DNA of 64,000 nucleotides, from contig NZ_CP104164.1 in assembly GCF_029981845.1 (NCBI RefSeq), positions 124,001-188,000 of the forward strand, in the 5' to 3' direction. Positions 52,939 to 61,120 of the stretch are shown here, one piece after another. A program made the translations under genes and the position numbers. The DNA comes from Candidatus Bandiella numerosa (GTDB lineage Bacteria > Pseudomonadota > Alphaproteobacteria > Rickettsiales > Midichloriaceae). Numbering within the stretch: the first letter of the stretch is position 1; each line of letters starts with the position of its first letter. The notes under the pieces are model-generated. The model made no database searches. It was not told the origin of the DNA and was given only the letters and a program-made list of their open reading frames with translations.

Positions 52939-52968
52939 TTACGTTACGGTTACGTTAAATTTACGTTA
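52939..52968. repeat. three TTACGTTA octamers with 11-bp period
   Basis: TTACGTTA occurs at 52939-52946, 52950-52957 and 52961-52968, spaced exactly 11 bases start to start, about one helical turn. They lie between the 3' ends of the convergent murB and PBP2 genes, where a classical operator is not expected. Both T-rich linkers differ, so this is not a simple microsatellite. Confidence 0.6.
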
Positions 52969-53042
52969 AAATAATTGCCAAATGCAATTATCTCATAATT
53001 ATCTAAGGATACCTCCCCAATAGATCATATGCTTATGCCAGT

Positions 53043-54791
53043 TTAAAACTGATATAAATCTTTCACATCATAAAGTATACTACGTGAAATGGGTAAAGCT
53101 GTTTCTCTTCCCCATCCACCGTTCTCTATAACTGTTGAGATTGCAAATCTAGGAGAATTATAAGGTGCATAGCCAACAAACAAGCTATGGTCTTTAAAAA
53201 GATCGTTTTCTGTATTATGCTTAGTTGATACTACTTGAGAAGTTCCAGTTTTTCCAGCAATATGGAATTCTTCTCCATCTACAAAACTATTGGAATTATA
53301 TAGTACTTTAAGCATTGATTTTCTAAGCATATCTAAATGCTGTTGACTGACTTTTAATTGGCTATTTATGATATAATTTTCGTCATTAATTATTGAAGGA
53401 CTGAAATTTTTGCCAGTTGCAATTTTGCTAACCATCTGAAGTAATTGAATGGGGGTTGTTTCAATATAACCCTGCCCTATGGAGGAGTTAATGGTGTCTC
53501 CCAAATACCAACTTTTTTTGTATTTTGATCTTTTCCAATTAATATTGGGTACTACGCCACCAATTTCATAAGGAAGCTCAATATTAGTTTTTTGTCCTAA
53601 TCCAAGCAAATATGCTATTTGACTTATGTTGTTTATGCCAACTTTTAAAGATTGATGAAAAAAATACACATTACAAGATTTTGCAAATGCTGTATCTAAA
53701 TCAACATGTCCATGTCCATGTTTGTTCCAACATTTATAAGTTCTGTGCCCCAGCTTGTAATAACCTGGACAAAACACCTTTTCATTATGATCTATCCCAC
53801 TTTTTAAAATCGCCAGGTACATAACTATTTTAAATACTGAACCTGGGTGATATTGGTTAGATATGCATTTATTAATCAATGGATTCTTTTTATTCTGCAG
53901 TATCTCGTTCCATTCTGCATTGGACATTCCATTAATAAATATATTTGGATCAATCGTTGGGCTTGAAACCAATCCTATAACTTTTTGCTTCACTAAATCA
54001 GATACTAAAATTGCGCCGTTATAATCTCCAATATGATTCCAAATAATTTTTTGAACATCCTTATTAATAGATAAGGTAATGCTCTTTCCTGCAATTGGAG
54101 GAATAATATCCACTTTTTTTGTAAAATTACCTCTAGCATCAACTTCAAACTTTTTTATGCCTGGTTTACCTTGAAGTATATTATTAAATTGCTTTTCAAC
54201 TCCATCTTTACCTGTTAAAAATTGATAATTTTTAGGCAAATTTTCTGTATCAATATCCTTTGTACTAGCATTTCCAACATATCCCATGACGTGAAATGCA
54301 CCACCTTCTAGTTTATAGCTTCTGGCATATTCTTCTATTATTTCAATTTCTTCTAAATTTGGGTCAGAATCCAGTAAAATTGCATTTTGTAAAGAAAGAT
54401 CCTCAATCAATTTAACTGACTGACTTAATGGAATGTTTTTAGATTTTTCTAAAACTCTTGAGGGTGAAATTTTTTGATCAACGGTCACATCATTAATTTT
54501 ATCTATAATATCCTTTAATTTTTTTTTAAATTCTCTTTTGACTATTACAGAATAGATTTTTGTATTATTTACCAATATCTTGCCATTGGTATCAAATATA
54601 TCTCCCCTCAATGGTGGTATTAACGAAACTCTTAGTCTATTTTTGTCAGATAGTGTTTCATAGGTGCTGGAGTTTAAAATTTGCAAATAATAGAATCTTC
54701 CAATTAAGCAACTTATCAATGCTCCCTTAGTTAACCCTACAACTAGCGCTCTTCTTGTAAGGGTTTTGTATTTATTTCTTTCATCGCGCAT
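53043..54791 (-). CDS. mrdA: penicillin-binding protein 2 (elongasome transpeptidase)
   Basis: PBP2 crosslinks peptidoglycan during side-wall growth. A membrane anchor lies at about 18-38, then a dimerisation/pedestal region with Arg-Gly-Asp-Ile-Phe-Asp. The transpeptidase has Ser318-Val-Phe-Lys321 (after His-Pro-Gly), Ser372-Cys-Asn374 and Lys-Thr-Gly-Thr near 509. A Cys pair region around 341-354 is unusual but seen in relatives. It directly follows mreD (no gap), its elongasome partner. Confidence 0.94.
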   Translation of the reverse strand: MRDERNKYKTLTRRALVVGLTKGALISCLIGRFYYLQILNSSTYETLSDKNRLRVSLIPPLRGDIFDTNGKILVNNTKIYSVIVKREFKKKLKDIIDKINDVTVDQKISPSRVLEKSKNIPLSQSVKLIEDLSLQNAILLDSDPNLEEIEIIEEYARSYKLEGGAFHVMGYVGNASTKDIDTENLPKNYQFLTGKDGVEKQFNNILQGKPGIKKFEVDARGNFTKKVDIIPPIAGKSITLSINKDVQKIIWNHIGDYNGAILVSDLVKQKVIGLVSSPTIDPNIFINGMSNAEWNEILQNKKNPLINKCISNQYHPGSVFKIVMYLAILKSGIDHNEKVFCPGYYKLGHRTYKCWNKHGHGHVDLDTAFAKSCNVYFFHQSLKVGINNISQIAYLLGLGQKTNIELPYEIGGVVPNINWKRSKYKKSWYLGDTINSSIGQGYIETTPIQLLQMVSKIATGKNFSPSIINDENYIINSQLKVSQQHLDMLRKSMLKVLYNSNSFVDGEEFHIAGKTGTSQVVSTKHNTENDLFKDHSLFVGYAPYNSPRFAISTVIENGGWGRETALPISRSILYDVKDLYQF

Positions 54792-55283
54792 TTATCTTTT
54801 AGAGGGTATAAATTTATTGATGAAGTAATAAATTAATGGAAAAAATGTTATTGTGACAAAAGTTTTCTTCAACATCATATCGAGTGGGAGTAAATGATAA
54901 CTCTCAAAGAAAGTCATAATAGTATATTTGCATGGCAATACAATGATACTTAATACACTGAAAGCAAACCAATCAAATAGCATATTGTTGGAATATTTTT
55001 TCCTCAAAACGTCGATATACCTGATATAGATAAAATTCTGTACAATGGTTACTCCCAAATAGTTCAATCTTAGTAAATCATTAAGCAATGACAATAGAAA
55101 AATATTAATACTGCCAAGAATATCCTTTTTTAACAAATATATTATGTATATTAATAAGGATAAAATTTCTGGTGTATATTGGTGTTTAATATTAAATTGA
55201 AATGGGATATGCTTAGCTAAAATAACTACTACAAGAAAGATGTTAATTTTAATACTTGTGGCTGATTTCATTAGTGAGCTCAA
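54792..55283 (-). CDS. mreD: rod shape-determining protein MreD-like
   Basis: A 163-residue membrane protein with about five helices. The family feature Leu-Leu-Asn-Asp-Leu-Leu-Arg-Leu-Asn-Tyr-Leu-Gly lies in the middle, in place of the more usual G-L-L-x-D segment. MreD connects MreC with PBP2 and RodA in side-wall growth. Assignment rests on this motif, topology and its position directly upstream of the PBP2 gene; mreB and mreC are not adjacent. Confidence 0.75.
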   Translation of the reverse strand: MSSLMKSATSIKINIFLVVVILAKHIPFQFNIKHQYTPEILSLLIYIIYLLKKDILGSINIFLLSLLNDLLRLNYLGVTIVQNFIYIRYIDVLRKKYSNNMLFDWFAFSVLSIIVLPCKYTIMTFFESYHLLPLDMMLKKTFVTITFFPLIYYFINKFIPSKR

Positions 55284-55350
55284 AATTTAGACTTGTTAAA
55301 AAAACATTAGGATATATATATAAATGTAATTATACAAAAATAAAGTTATC

Positions 55351-57741
55351 ATGAAAGCAAAAGTTATTGAAGAATTAGGTTTGTATCCAGTATTGCCGTT
55401 AAGGGATGTTGTAGTGTTCCCAAAAATGATTGTTCCATTATTTGTTGGTAGAGAAAAATCTATCAAAGCATTGCAAAATATAGATAAGAATAATAAAATT
55501 TTTCTAGTTTCTCAAAAAGATGGAATAAATGATAATCCTAAATCTAGTGATCTATATAAAATAGGTGTGATAGCTAAAGTACTACAGGTTATAAAATTAC
55601 AAGACTCCTCAGTAAAAATTTTGGTAGAGGGCATAGAAAAAGCCAAAGTTATAAAGTTTATTAGCAGAGATGGTTATATTAAAGCTGATGTAAAGCAAAT
55701 TATTGATCAATGCTCTAATGACCAAGAAAGTTTAGTTTTACGTAATGCTGTCACAGATTTATTTGAGGAATATTCAAGTCTTGGTAAAAAATCTACACAA
55801 GAGTCGCTTGTTAATATCGTTCAAATCAAAGATATAGTTGGATTTTGTAATGCATTATGTTCCCAAATACAATTAGCATTAGAAAAAAAGCAACATATTT
55901 TGGAAATAGATGATGTAAATAAAAAATTGGAACAGTTGATGATATACATCAACTCAGAAATTGAGTTACTGAAAGCTGAAACAAAAATTAAGAGCAGAGT
56001 TAAAACGCAAATTGAAAAAAATCAGAAGGATTATTATCTACAAGAGCAATTAAAAGCCATTCATAAAGAATTGGGAGAAGAAGACCTTAAAGAAGAGTTT
56101 AATGAATTAAATAGTAAAATTGCTAAATTAAAACTTAGTAAAGAAGCAAAAGAAAAGGCTAATTCTGAATTAAAAAAGCTTAAAATGATGAATCCTATGT
56201 CCTCTGAGGCAACAGTAATAAGAAATTACTTAGATTGGATTATTTCATTACCATGGAATAAATTAACTATGAACAATAAAAATTTAAGCAAAGCACAGGA
56301 AGCATTAGATGAAGATCACTATGCACTCGATAAAGTTAAAGAAAGAATTATAGAGTATCTTGCAGTTAATATTAAATCTAAAAAATTAGGAGGTAGCATC
56401 ATTTGTCTAGTTGGTCCTCCAGGAGTTGGTAAAACTTCGTTAGCAAGGTCAATAGCAAAAGCTACTGGAAGGAATTTTGCGAAAATAACTTTAGGCGGTC
56501 TTCGTGATGAAGCAGAGATCAAGGGGCACAGAAGGACTTATGTTGGCGCAATGCCAGGTAAGATAATCCAAGCTTTAAAAAAGGCGAAAAGTTCTAATCC
56601 ATTGATATTGTTGGATGAAATTGATAAGCTTGGTAATGATTATAGGGGAGATCCAAGTTCAGCATTGCTAGAAGTTCTTGATAACTCGCAGAATAAAAGT
56701 TTTAATGACAACTATTTGGAAGTTGATTTTGATTTATCAAAGGTTATGTTTGTTGCTACAGCAAATAGCTTAAATATTCCAAGCCCGCTGTTAGACAGAA
56801 TGGAAATTATTAGATTGTCTGGTTATACAGAAAAAGATAAATTAGAAATTGCATTGAAGCATCTAATTCCTAAAATTCGAGATTCTCATTCTGTTAACGA
56901 AGATGAGTTAACGATAGATGATTTAGCGATTATAGACATAATTAGATACTATACTATGGAATCAGGAGTTAGAAATTTAAACAGAGAAATTGAAAAAATA
57001 TTTAGAAAATCTGTTAAAAAGATTTTAATGGATAATAAGAAAAGTTTATCTATTACGTGTGATAAACTCAATGAATTTTTAGGGCCACACAAATTTAATT
57101 ATGGCGAAATTGAAAAAAAGAACCAGATTGGAATTACAAATGGGTTAGCATATACTGAAGCAGGTGGTGATTTACTTGCAATTGAAGCAGTTAAGTATAA
57201 GGGTAAAGGTAATATTAAAATTACTGGTAAACTTGGAGAAGTAATGAAGGAATCAGTGCAAGCTGCTCATAGCTATATCCATTCAAGAGCAAGAAATTAT
57301 GGCATTAATGAAGACTTATTTCAGAAATTTGATGTTCATGTTCACGTTCCTGAAGGAGCAACTCCAAAGGATGGGCCTTCAGCCGGCATTGCAATTTCTA
57401 CTTCTATCGTCTCCATATTAACAGGAATACCGGTAAGAAAGGACGTTGCGATGACAGGAGAAATTACTTTAAGAGGTAGCGTACTTCCTATAGGTGGTTT
57501 AAAGGAGAAGCTGTTAGCAGCACTAAGAGCTGGCGTTAAAACTGTGATTATACCTAAAGAAAATCACAAAGATATGCAAGATATTCCAAAAGAAGTGGGT
57601 GATAATATGAATATTATATTTGCAGAATCATTTGACGAAGTAATGGAGCATGCACTGGAGAAAAAAATACAAATTATACCTGATAAAATTTGTGAAGATC
57701 TAGCTGAAAGCAAGCATAACCCTATATTTCAAAAACATTAG
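55351..57741 (+). CDS. lon: ATP-dependent protease Lon
   Basis: Lon degrades damaged and regulatory proteins. The 796-residue product has the LON substrate domain (about 12-205), a coiled coil, and the AAA+ module with Gly-Pro-Pro-Gly-Val-Gly-Lys-Thr at 355-362 and Asp-Glu-Ile-Asp-Lys. The protease domain has Ser677 in Asp-Gly-Pro-Ser-Ala-Gly and Lys720 in Gly-Gly-Leu-Lys-Glu-Lys. It is complete. rsfS follows after 28 bases. Confidence 0.97.
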   Translation: MKAKVIEELGLYPVLPLRDVVVFPKMIVPLFVGREKSIKALQNIDKNNKIFLVSQKDGINDNPKSSDLYKIGVIAKVLQVIKLQDSSVKILVEGIEKAKVIKFISRDGYIKADVKQIIDQCSNDQESLVLRNAVTDLFEEYSSLGKKSTQESLVNIVQIKDIVGFCNALCSQIQLALEKKQHILEIDDVNKKLEQLMIYINSEIELLKAETKIKSRVKTQIEKNQKDYYLQEQLKAIHKELGEEDLKEEFNELNSKIAKLKLSKEAKEKANSELKKLKMMNPMSSEATVIRNYLDWIISLPWNKLTMNNKNLSKAQEALDEDHYALDKVKERIIEYLAVNIKSKKLGGSIICLVGPPGVGKTSLARSIAKATGRNFAKITLGGLRDEAEIKGHRRTYVGAMPGKIIQALKKAKSSNPLILLDEIDKLGNDYRGDPSSALLEVLDNSQNKSFNDNYLEVDFDLSKVMFVATANSLNIPSPLLDRMEIIRLSGYTEKDKLEIALKHLIPKIRDSHSVNEDELTIDDLAIIDIIRYYTMESGVRNLNREIEKIFRKSVKKILMDNKKSLSITCDKLNEFLGPHKFNYGEIEKKNQIGITNGLAYTEAGGDLLAIEAVKYKGKGNIKITGKLGEVMKESVQAAHSYIHSRARNYGINEDLFQKFDVHVHVPEGATPKDGPSAGIAISTSIVSILTGIPVRKDVAMTGEITLRGSVLPIGGLKEKLLAALRAGVKTVIIPKENHKDMQDIPKEVGDNMNIIFAESFDEVMEHALEKKIQIIPDKICEDLAESKHNPIFQKH

Positions 57742-57769
57742 TGACATACACATATAAAGTAAAAAATAC

Positions 57770-58099
57770 ATGATAGATATAATTATAGGATCAGTTATTG
57801 AAAAGCTAGATGAGCTTAAAGCAGAGGATATTAAAATTATTAATCTCGAAGATAGAAATTTATTATTCAAAAAAGCAATTTTGGCAACGGGTAGTTCGTC
57901 AAGGCATGTACTCAGCTTATCAGACAATATAAGAGATTTGCTGAAACAGGAATATAAAATATATACAAAAAGCGAGGGTCATTTCTCCAGCGAGTGGATT
58001 TTGATAGACGCAGGAAATTTTTTAATAAATATTCTTCAAGCGCAAGCTAGGGAAAAATATAATTTGGAAGAAGTTTGGCGCAAAATAAAAAAGCCTTAA
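57770..58099 (+). CDS. rsfS: ribosomal silencing factor RsfS
   Basis: RsfS binds L14 and blocks 30S-50S joining in starvation. The 109-residue product has Ala-Glu-Asp-Ile-Lys-Ile-Ile-Asn-Leu and Ala-Thr-Gly-Ser-Ser-Ser-Arg-His-Val. Gly-His-Phe-Ser-Ser-Glu-Trp-Ile-Leu-Ile-Asp-Ala-Gly and a Tyr-Asn-Leu-Glu-Glu-Val-Trp ending are also standard. It is in tandem with lon. Confidence 0.93.
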   Translation: MIDIIIGSVIEKLDELKAEDIKIINLEDRNLLFKKAILATGSSSRHVLSLSDNIRDLLKQEYKIYTKSEGHFSSEWILIDAGNFLINILQAQAREKYNLEEVWRKIKKP

Positions 58100-58196
58100 G
58101 ACTTTCAAGGTATAGAATTTTTTAGTTATAAAAAGCTTGCTATTGATGGCTGTATTACTTTGATTAAGTATTTATCTTTAGCAAGAAAAATAAGTC

Positions 58197-58220
58197 AAAG
58201 CTAGATTTGAATCTAGCTTT
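58197..58220. terminator. stem-loop, probably a bidirectional terminator
   Basis: AAAGCTAGAT (58197-58206) and ATCTAGCTTT (58211-58220) form a perfect ten-pair stem with a TTGA loop. It lies between the rsfS end and the end of the convergent hypothetical gene. The T runs are short (TTT to TTTT), so termination strength is uncertain. Confidence 0.6.
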
Positions 58221-58251
58221 TAAAATGGTAATTAATGAAATTCAACGCTCT

Positions 58252-58689
58252 CTACAAAAGTATAGGCTCTGATGTATCATAGTGAGTGTCTGCATCAAGG
58301 TTAGTATAATCAGTTATATCACTATCATTGGATAAGCATTCAGTAGACTTATGCGTTTCGCTCAAATTTGCTTTTATGCTATAAGAGGCTGATGCAATAG
58401 CAAAAGTAGACTTTAATTCATCAATATAATATTTTTTTAATAATTCATTCCCACTAGTTGTTATAGAATGCTTAGTTGATAATTTTATATTAAATAATTT
58501 AAACCCTTCGTAACTTATTGTTAAAATTCCAGCCATAAGTTTTACCGGAGTTTTTAGATTATTGGCTAAGGAGTAAATTCCGTTTTTAAGATAATCAAAA
58601 TTTTCAGATATAGTCATGACGGGGATAATGTCTTTAACACCTCCACCACCAATAGACGTTATTACAGTTTTTTTATTGGTCATAGTCAC
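58252..58689 (-). CDS. hypothetical protein of 145 residues
   Basis: No family is recognised. The sequence starts Met-Thr-Met-Thr-Asn-Lys-Lys-Thr with a Gly-Gly-Gly-Gly patch (about 14-17). A mildly hydrophobic stretch (Leu-Met-Ala-Gly-Ile-Leu-Thr-Ile, about 51-58) follows, with a Ser/Thr/Asp-rich acidic C-terminus. There is no clear signal peptide or repeat. It stands alone between rsfS and era, with a terminator-like hairpin after it, and could be a lineage-specific effector or orphan. Confidence 0.55.
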   Translation of the reverse strand: MTMTNKKTVITSIGGGGVKDIIPVMTISENFDYLKNGIYSLANNLKTPVKLMAGILTISYEGFKLFNIKLSTKHSITTSGNELLKKYYIDELKSTFAIASASYSIKANLSETHKSTECLSNDSDITDYTNLDADTHYDTSEPILL

Positions 58690-58807
58690 TTCCGTAAAAT
58701 AGTTCTATATAATTCACTGTAATTCTACTGCAACTACAAGTAAAGGTATTTTTAAATGACTTCCATTTTCAATACAATGCTAAAGTTTGTTTAACTTGAC
58801 AGTGCCT

Positions 58808-59668
58808 CTACAACTTATCCATCCAAGTATCCCTTACTTTAATAAATAAATACAAATGTATTTTTTTGTCAGTTAATTTTTCTATTTCTCTTTTGGAAAT
58901 TATACTAATTTTCTTAATATTTTCTCCATTTGTTCCCAAAATAATCTTTTTTTGGCTATCTTTTAACACTGTAATGACTTGGTGTATAGTAATGTCATTT
59001 TGTGTTTCTTTCCAGGATTCTGTCTCAACCTTTAAGTTGTATGGTATTTCTTTATTTAAAAATTTGTACAATTGCTCCATTGTTATGTCCTCAGCAATTT
59101 GCTTAATACTTCTATCAGTTACTTCATCCTCATTATAGTGCCATTCTCCCTCTGGTGAATTGGTGATTAAGTAATTTAAAAAATCTGTCACGCCTTTATT
59201 ATTTATGGCTGAAATCATGAAAATATTATTAAATCCTTTAGCTTTAGCTTCTTGGGCGAGAAGAAGTAATTGATTTTTATCCTTTACCAAATCTACTTTG
59301 TTGAAAATAATTATTAAATTTTCTTGAGAATTAAAATAAGTTACGTCAATTAATGGATTATTTAAGCAATTTTTTTTTGCTACATCAACAATGATGCAAA
59401 TAAAATCAACGTTTTTAATTTCTTGAAGCGATTTTTTTGTAATTGATTTTTCTAACTTATATTTTGGATTTTTTAAATATCCAGGCGTATCTATAAATAT
59501 TAATTGGGCGTTATCTTTAGAAACGATTCCTTTAATATTATCTCGGGTGGTGTGCACTTTATGCGTTACCGCTGATATTTTTTGATTAACTAAAGCATTT
59601 AGAAGCGTTGATTTACCTGAATTAGGGGCTCCAATTAGACAGGCATATCCTATTTTTTTATTCATCAT
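58808..59668 (-). CDS. era: GTPase Era
   Basis: Era binds the 3' end of 16S rRNA and times 30S maturation. The 286-residue protein has Gly-Ala-Pro-Asn-Ser-Gly-Lys-Ser-Thr, Asp-Thr-Pro-Gly-Tyr and Asn-Lys-Val-Asp. A C-terminal KH domain (Gly-Thr-Asn-Gly-Glu-Asn-Ile-Lys-Lys-Ile) is complete. Its start overlaps the rnc end by eleven bases, so the two are coupled. Confidence 0.96.
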   Translation of the reverse strand: MMNKKIGYACLIGAPNSGKSTLLNALVNQKISAVTHKVHTTRDNIKGIVSKDNAQLIFIDTPGYLKNPKYKLEKSITKKSLQEIKNVDFICIIVDVAKKNCLNNPLIDVTYFNSQENLIIIFNKVDLVKDKNQLLLLAQEAKAKGFNNIFMISAINNKGVTDFLNYLITNSPEGEWHYNEDEVTDRSIKQIAEDITMEQLYKFLNKEIPYNLKVETESWKETQNDITIHQVITVLKDSQKKIILGTNGENIKKISIISKREIEKLTDKKIHLYLFIKVRDTWMDKL

Positions 59669-60332
59669 TATTATTAATAAAATTTAGCATTTCCTCAGCG
59701 GCTTTTTGTTCTGCCTCTTTTTTTGTTTTTCCCTGAGCCTTAAATTTATACTTATTTTTAAGTGATACTGATATGGTAAATATTGGCTCATGTGGCTCAC
59801 CATCTTTATCTTCCGTTTTATATTTTGGTAATACTTTATACCTTTTTTGGATTAATTCTTGTAATTGTGATTTATAATCTTTTTGAAATAACTTGTTTAT
59901 ATCAGTAAAAAACTCTGCCCACCAATTACTAACAATATCCTTAATAGTAATAAAATCACTATCTAAATAAATAGCAGCTATAACGGCCTCTAAAACATTT
60001 TCCAAGTTATTGGGATTTTCCCTGCCACCGCACTGCTCCTCTCCATTATCAAGAATAATTTTTTCTGCCATATTAAGCTTTTTGGCTACTTTAACTATTG
60101 TTTTTGAATTAACCAAATTAGCAAGAATGATCGATAATTCTCCCTCAGAATAGTTGTTAAATTTATGATATACAACATCTGCAATCACGACATTTAAAAC
60201 GCTATCTCCTAAAAATTCCATTCTTTCGTAACTTACGTCTTCAACTTTATTTTTGACAGCACTAGGATGTGTTAACGCTATTCTGAGCAGATTAGTATCT
60301 TTAAATTTATAGTCATCTAGTTCTAGTTTCAC
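59658..60332 (-). CDS. rnc: ribonuclease III
   Basis: RNase III cuts double-stranded RNA in rRNA processing. The signature Glu-Arg-Met-Glu-Phe-Leu-Gly-Asp-Ser-Val-Leu is present. An acidic Glu/Asp pair completes the catalytic domain, and a C-terminal double-stranded RNA-binding domain ends Lys-Glu-Ala-Glu-Gln-Lys-Ala-Ala. At 224 residues it is standard. It lies nine bases after lepB. Confidence 0.96.
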   Translation of the reverse strand: MKLELDDYKFKDTNLLRIALTHPSAVKNKVEDVSYERMEFLGDSVLNVVIADVVYHKFNNYSEGELSIILANLVNSKTIVKVAKKLNMAEKIILDNGEEQCGGRENPNNLENVLEAVIAAIYLDSDFITIKDIVSNWWAEFFTDINKLFQKDYKSQLQELIQKRYKVLPKYKTEDKDGEPHEPIFTISVSLKNKYKFKAQGKTKKEAEQKAAEEMLNFINNNDE

Positions 60333-60341
60333 AAAAAAATA

Positions 60342-61118
60342 TCATTCAATCATTTTAAAAGCCCTGTTTGTTCTGAACTTCGTAATAAAGTCTAGCACTG
60401 AAAAATCAGATGTCCAAAATAATATTTTGGCTTTTCCAAGAATTTTGTTTTTTGAAACATAACCAATTTTTTTCAAAAATCTACTATCTATGGAATTATC
60501 TCTATTATCACCCATAAAAAAATAATGTCCCTTTGGAACTTTGTAAACAGGAGTATCATTATGATCAAAGTTATTTTGATAGCTTTTTCGACCATTATCT
60601 GTGTATATTGTGTAATTCACTCCATTTGGCAGAGTTTCCTCAAAAATATTTTTTACATATGGAATACCATTTTGCTCTATATCAATTTTTTGCCCCTTCG
60701 ACTCCCTCTTTACAGCGACATTGTTAATATATAATAGCCCATCTTTAATTTGTATTTCATCATCAGGAAGACCAATCAGCCTTTTTATATAATGTGTACT
60801 ACTATCTTTTGGCGATAAAAAAACTATGATATCCCCTCTTTTGGGTGTATCAAAAAAGAATGATTCGTTAAATAAATCAAATCTATTGAGCATGAATGAA
60901 AGGGAACTATTGTTGTAGCCATAAGCAAATTTTTCTACAAAAAGATAATCACCGATTTGTAATCCTGGTTTCATTGAACCAGAAGGAATTTTAAAGGGTT
61001 GATATATGAATGTTTGAAAAATAAATGCAAAAATAAATGCAAATGCTAATGAATTTAATAATTCCTTAAAATTTTTATAAGAAAATATTAATTTAATATA
61101 ATTATCAATAAGCCTCAT
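60342..61118 (-). CDS. lepB: signal peptidase I
   Basis: LepB removes Sec and Tat signal peptides. One membrane helix (about 22-40) is followed by the catalytic Ser48 in Pro-Ser-Gly-Ser-Met-Lys-Pro and Lys113 in Tyr-Ile-Lys-Arg-Leu-Ile-Gly-Leu-Pro. Gly-Asp-Asn-Arg-Asp-Asn-Ser-Ile-Asp-Ser-Arg lies near the C-terminus. The start lies two bases after ppdK, giving the run recA-ppdK-lepB-rnc-era. Confidence 0.96.
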   Translation of the reverse strand: MRLIDNYIKLIFSYKNFKELLNSLAFAFIFAFIFQTFIYQPFKIPSGSMKPGLQIGDYLFVEKFAYGYNNSSLSFMLNRFDLFNESFFFDTPKRGDIIVFLSPKDSSTHYIKRLIGLPDDEIQIKDGLLYINNVAVKRESKGQKIDIEQNGIPYVKNIFEETLPNGVNYTIYTDNGRKSYQNNFDHNDTPVYKVPKGHYFFMGDNRDNSIDSRFLKKIGYVSKNKILGKAKILFWTSDFSVLDFITKFRTNRAFKMIE

Positions 61119-61120
61119 GT

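Noticed and set aside
52939..52968. DnaA boxes or a replication origin
   Set aside because: The octamer TTACGTTA differs from the DnaA box TTATCCACA and no dnaA, hemE or other origin-linked gene is adjacent.
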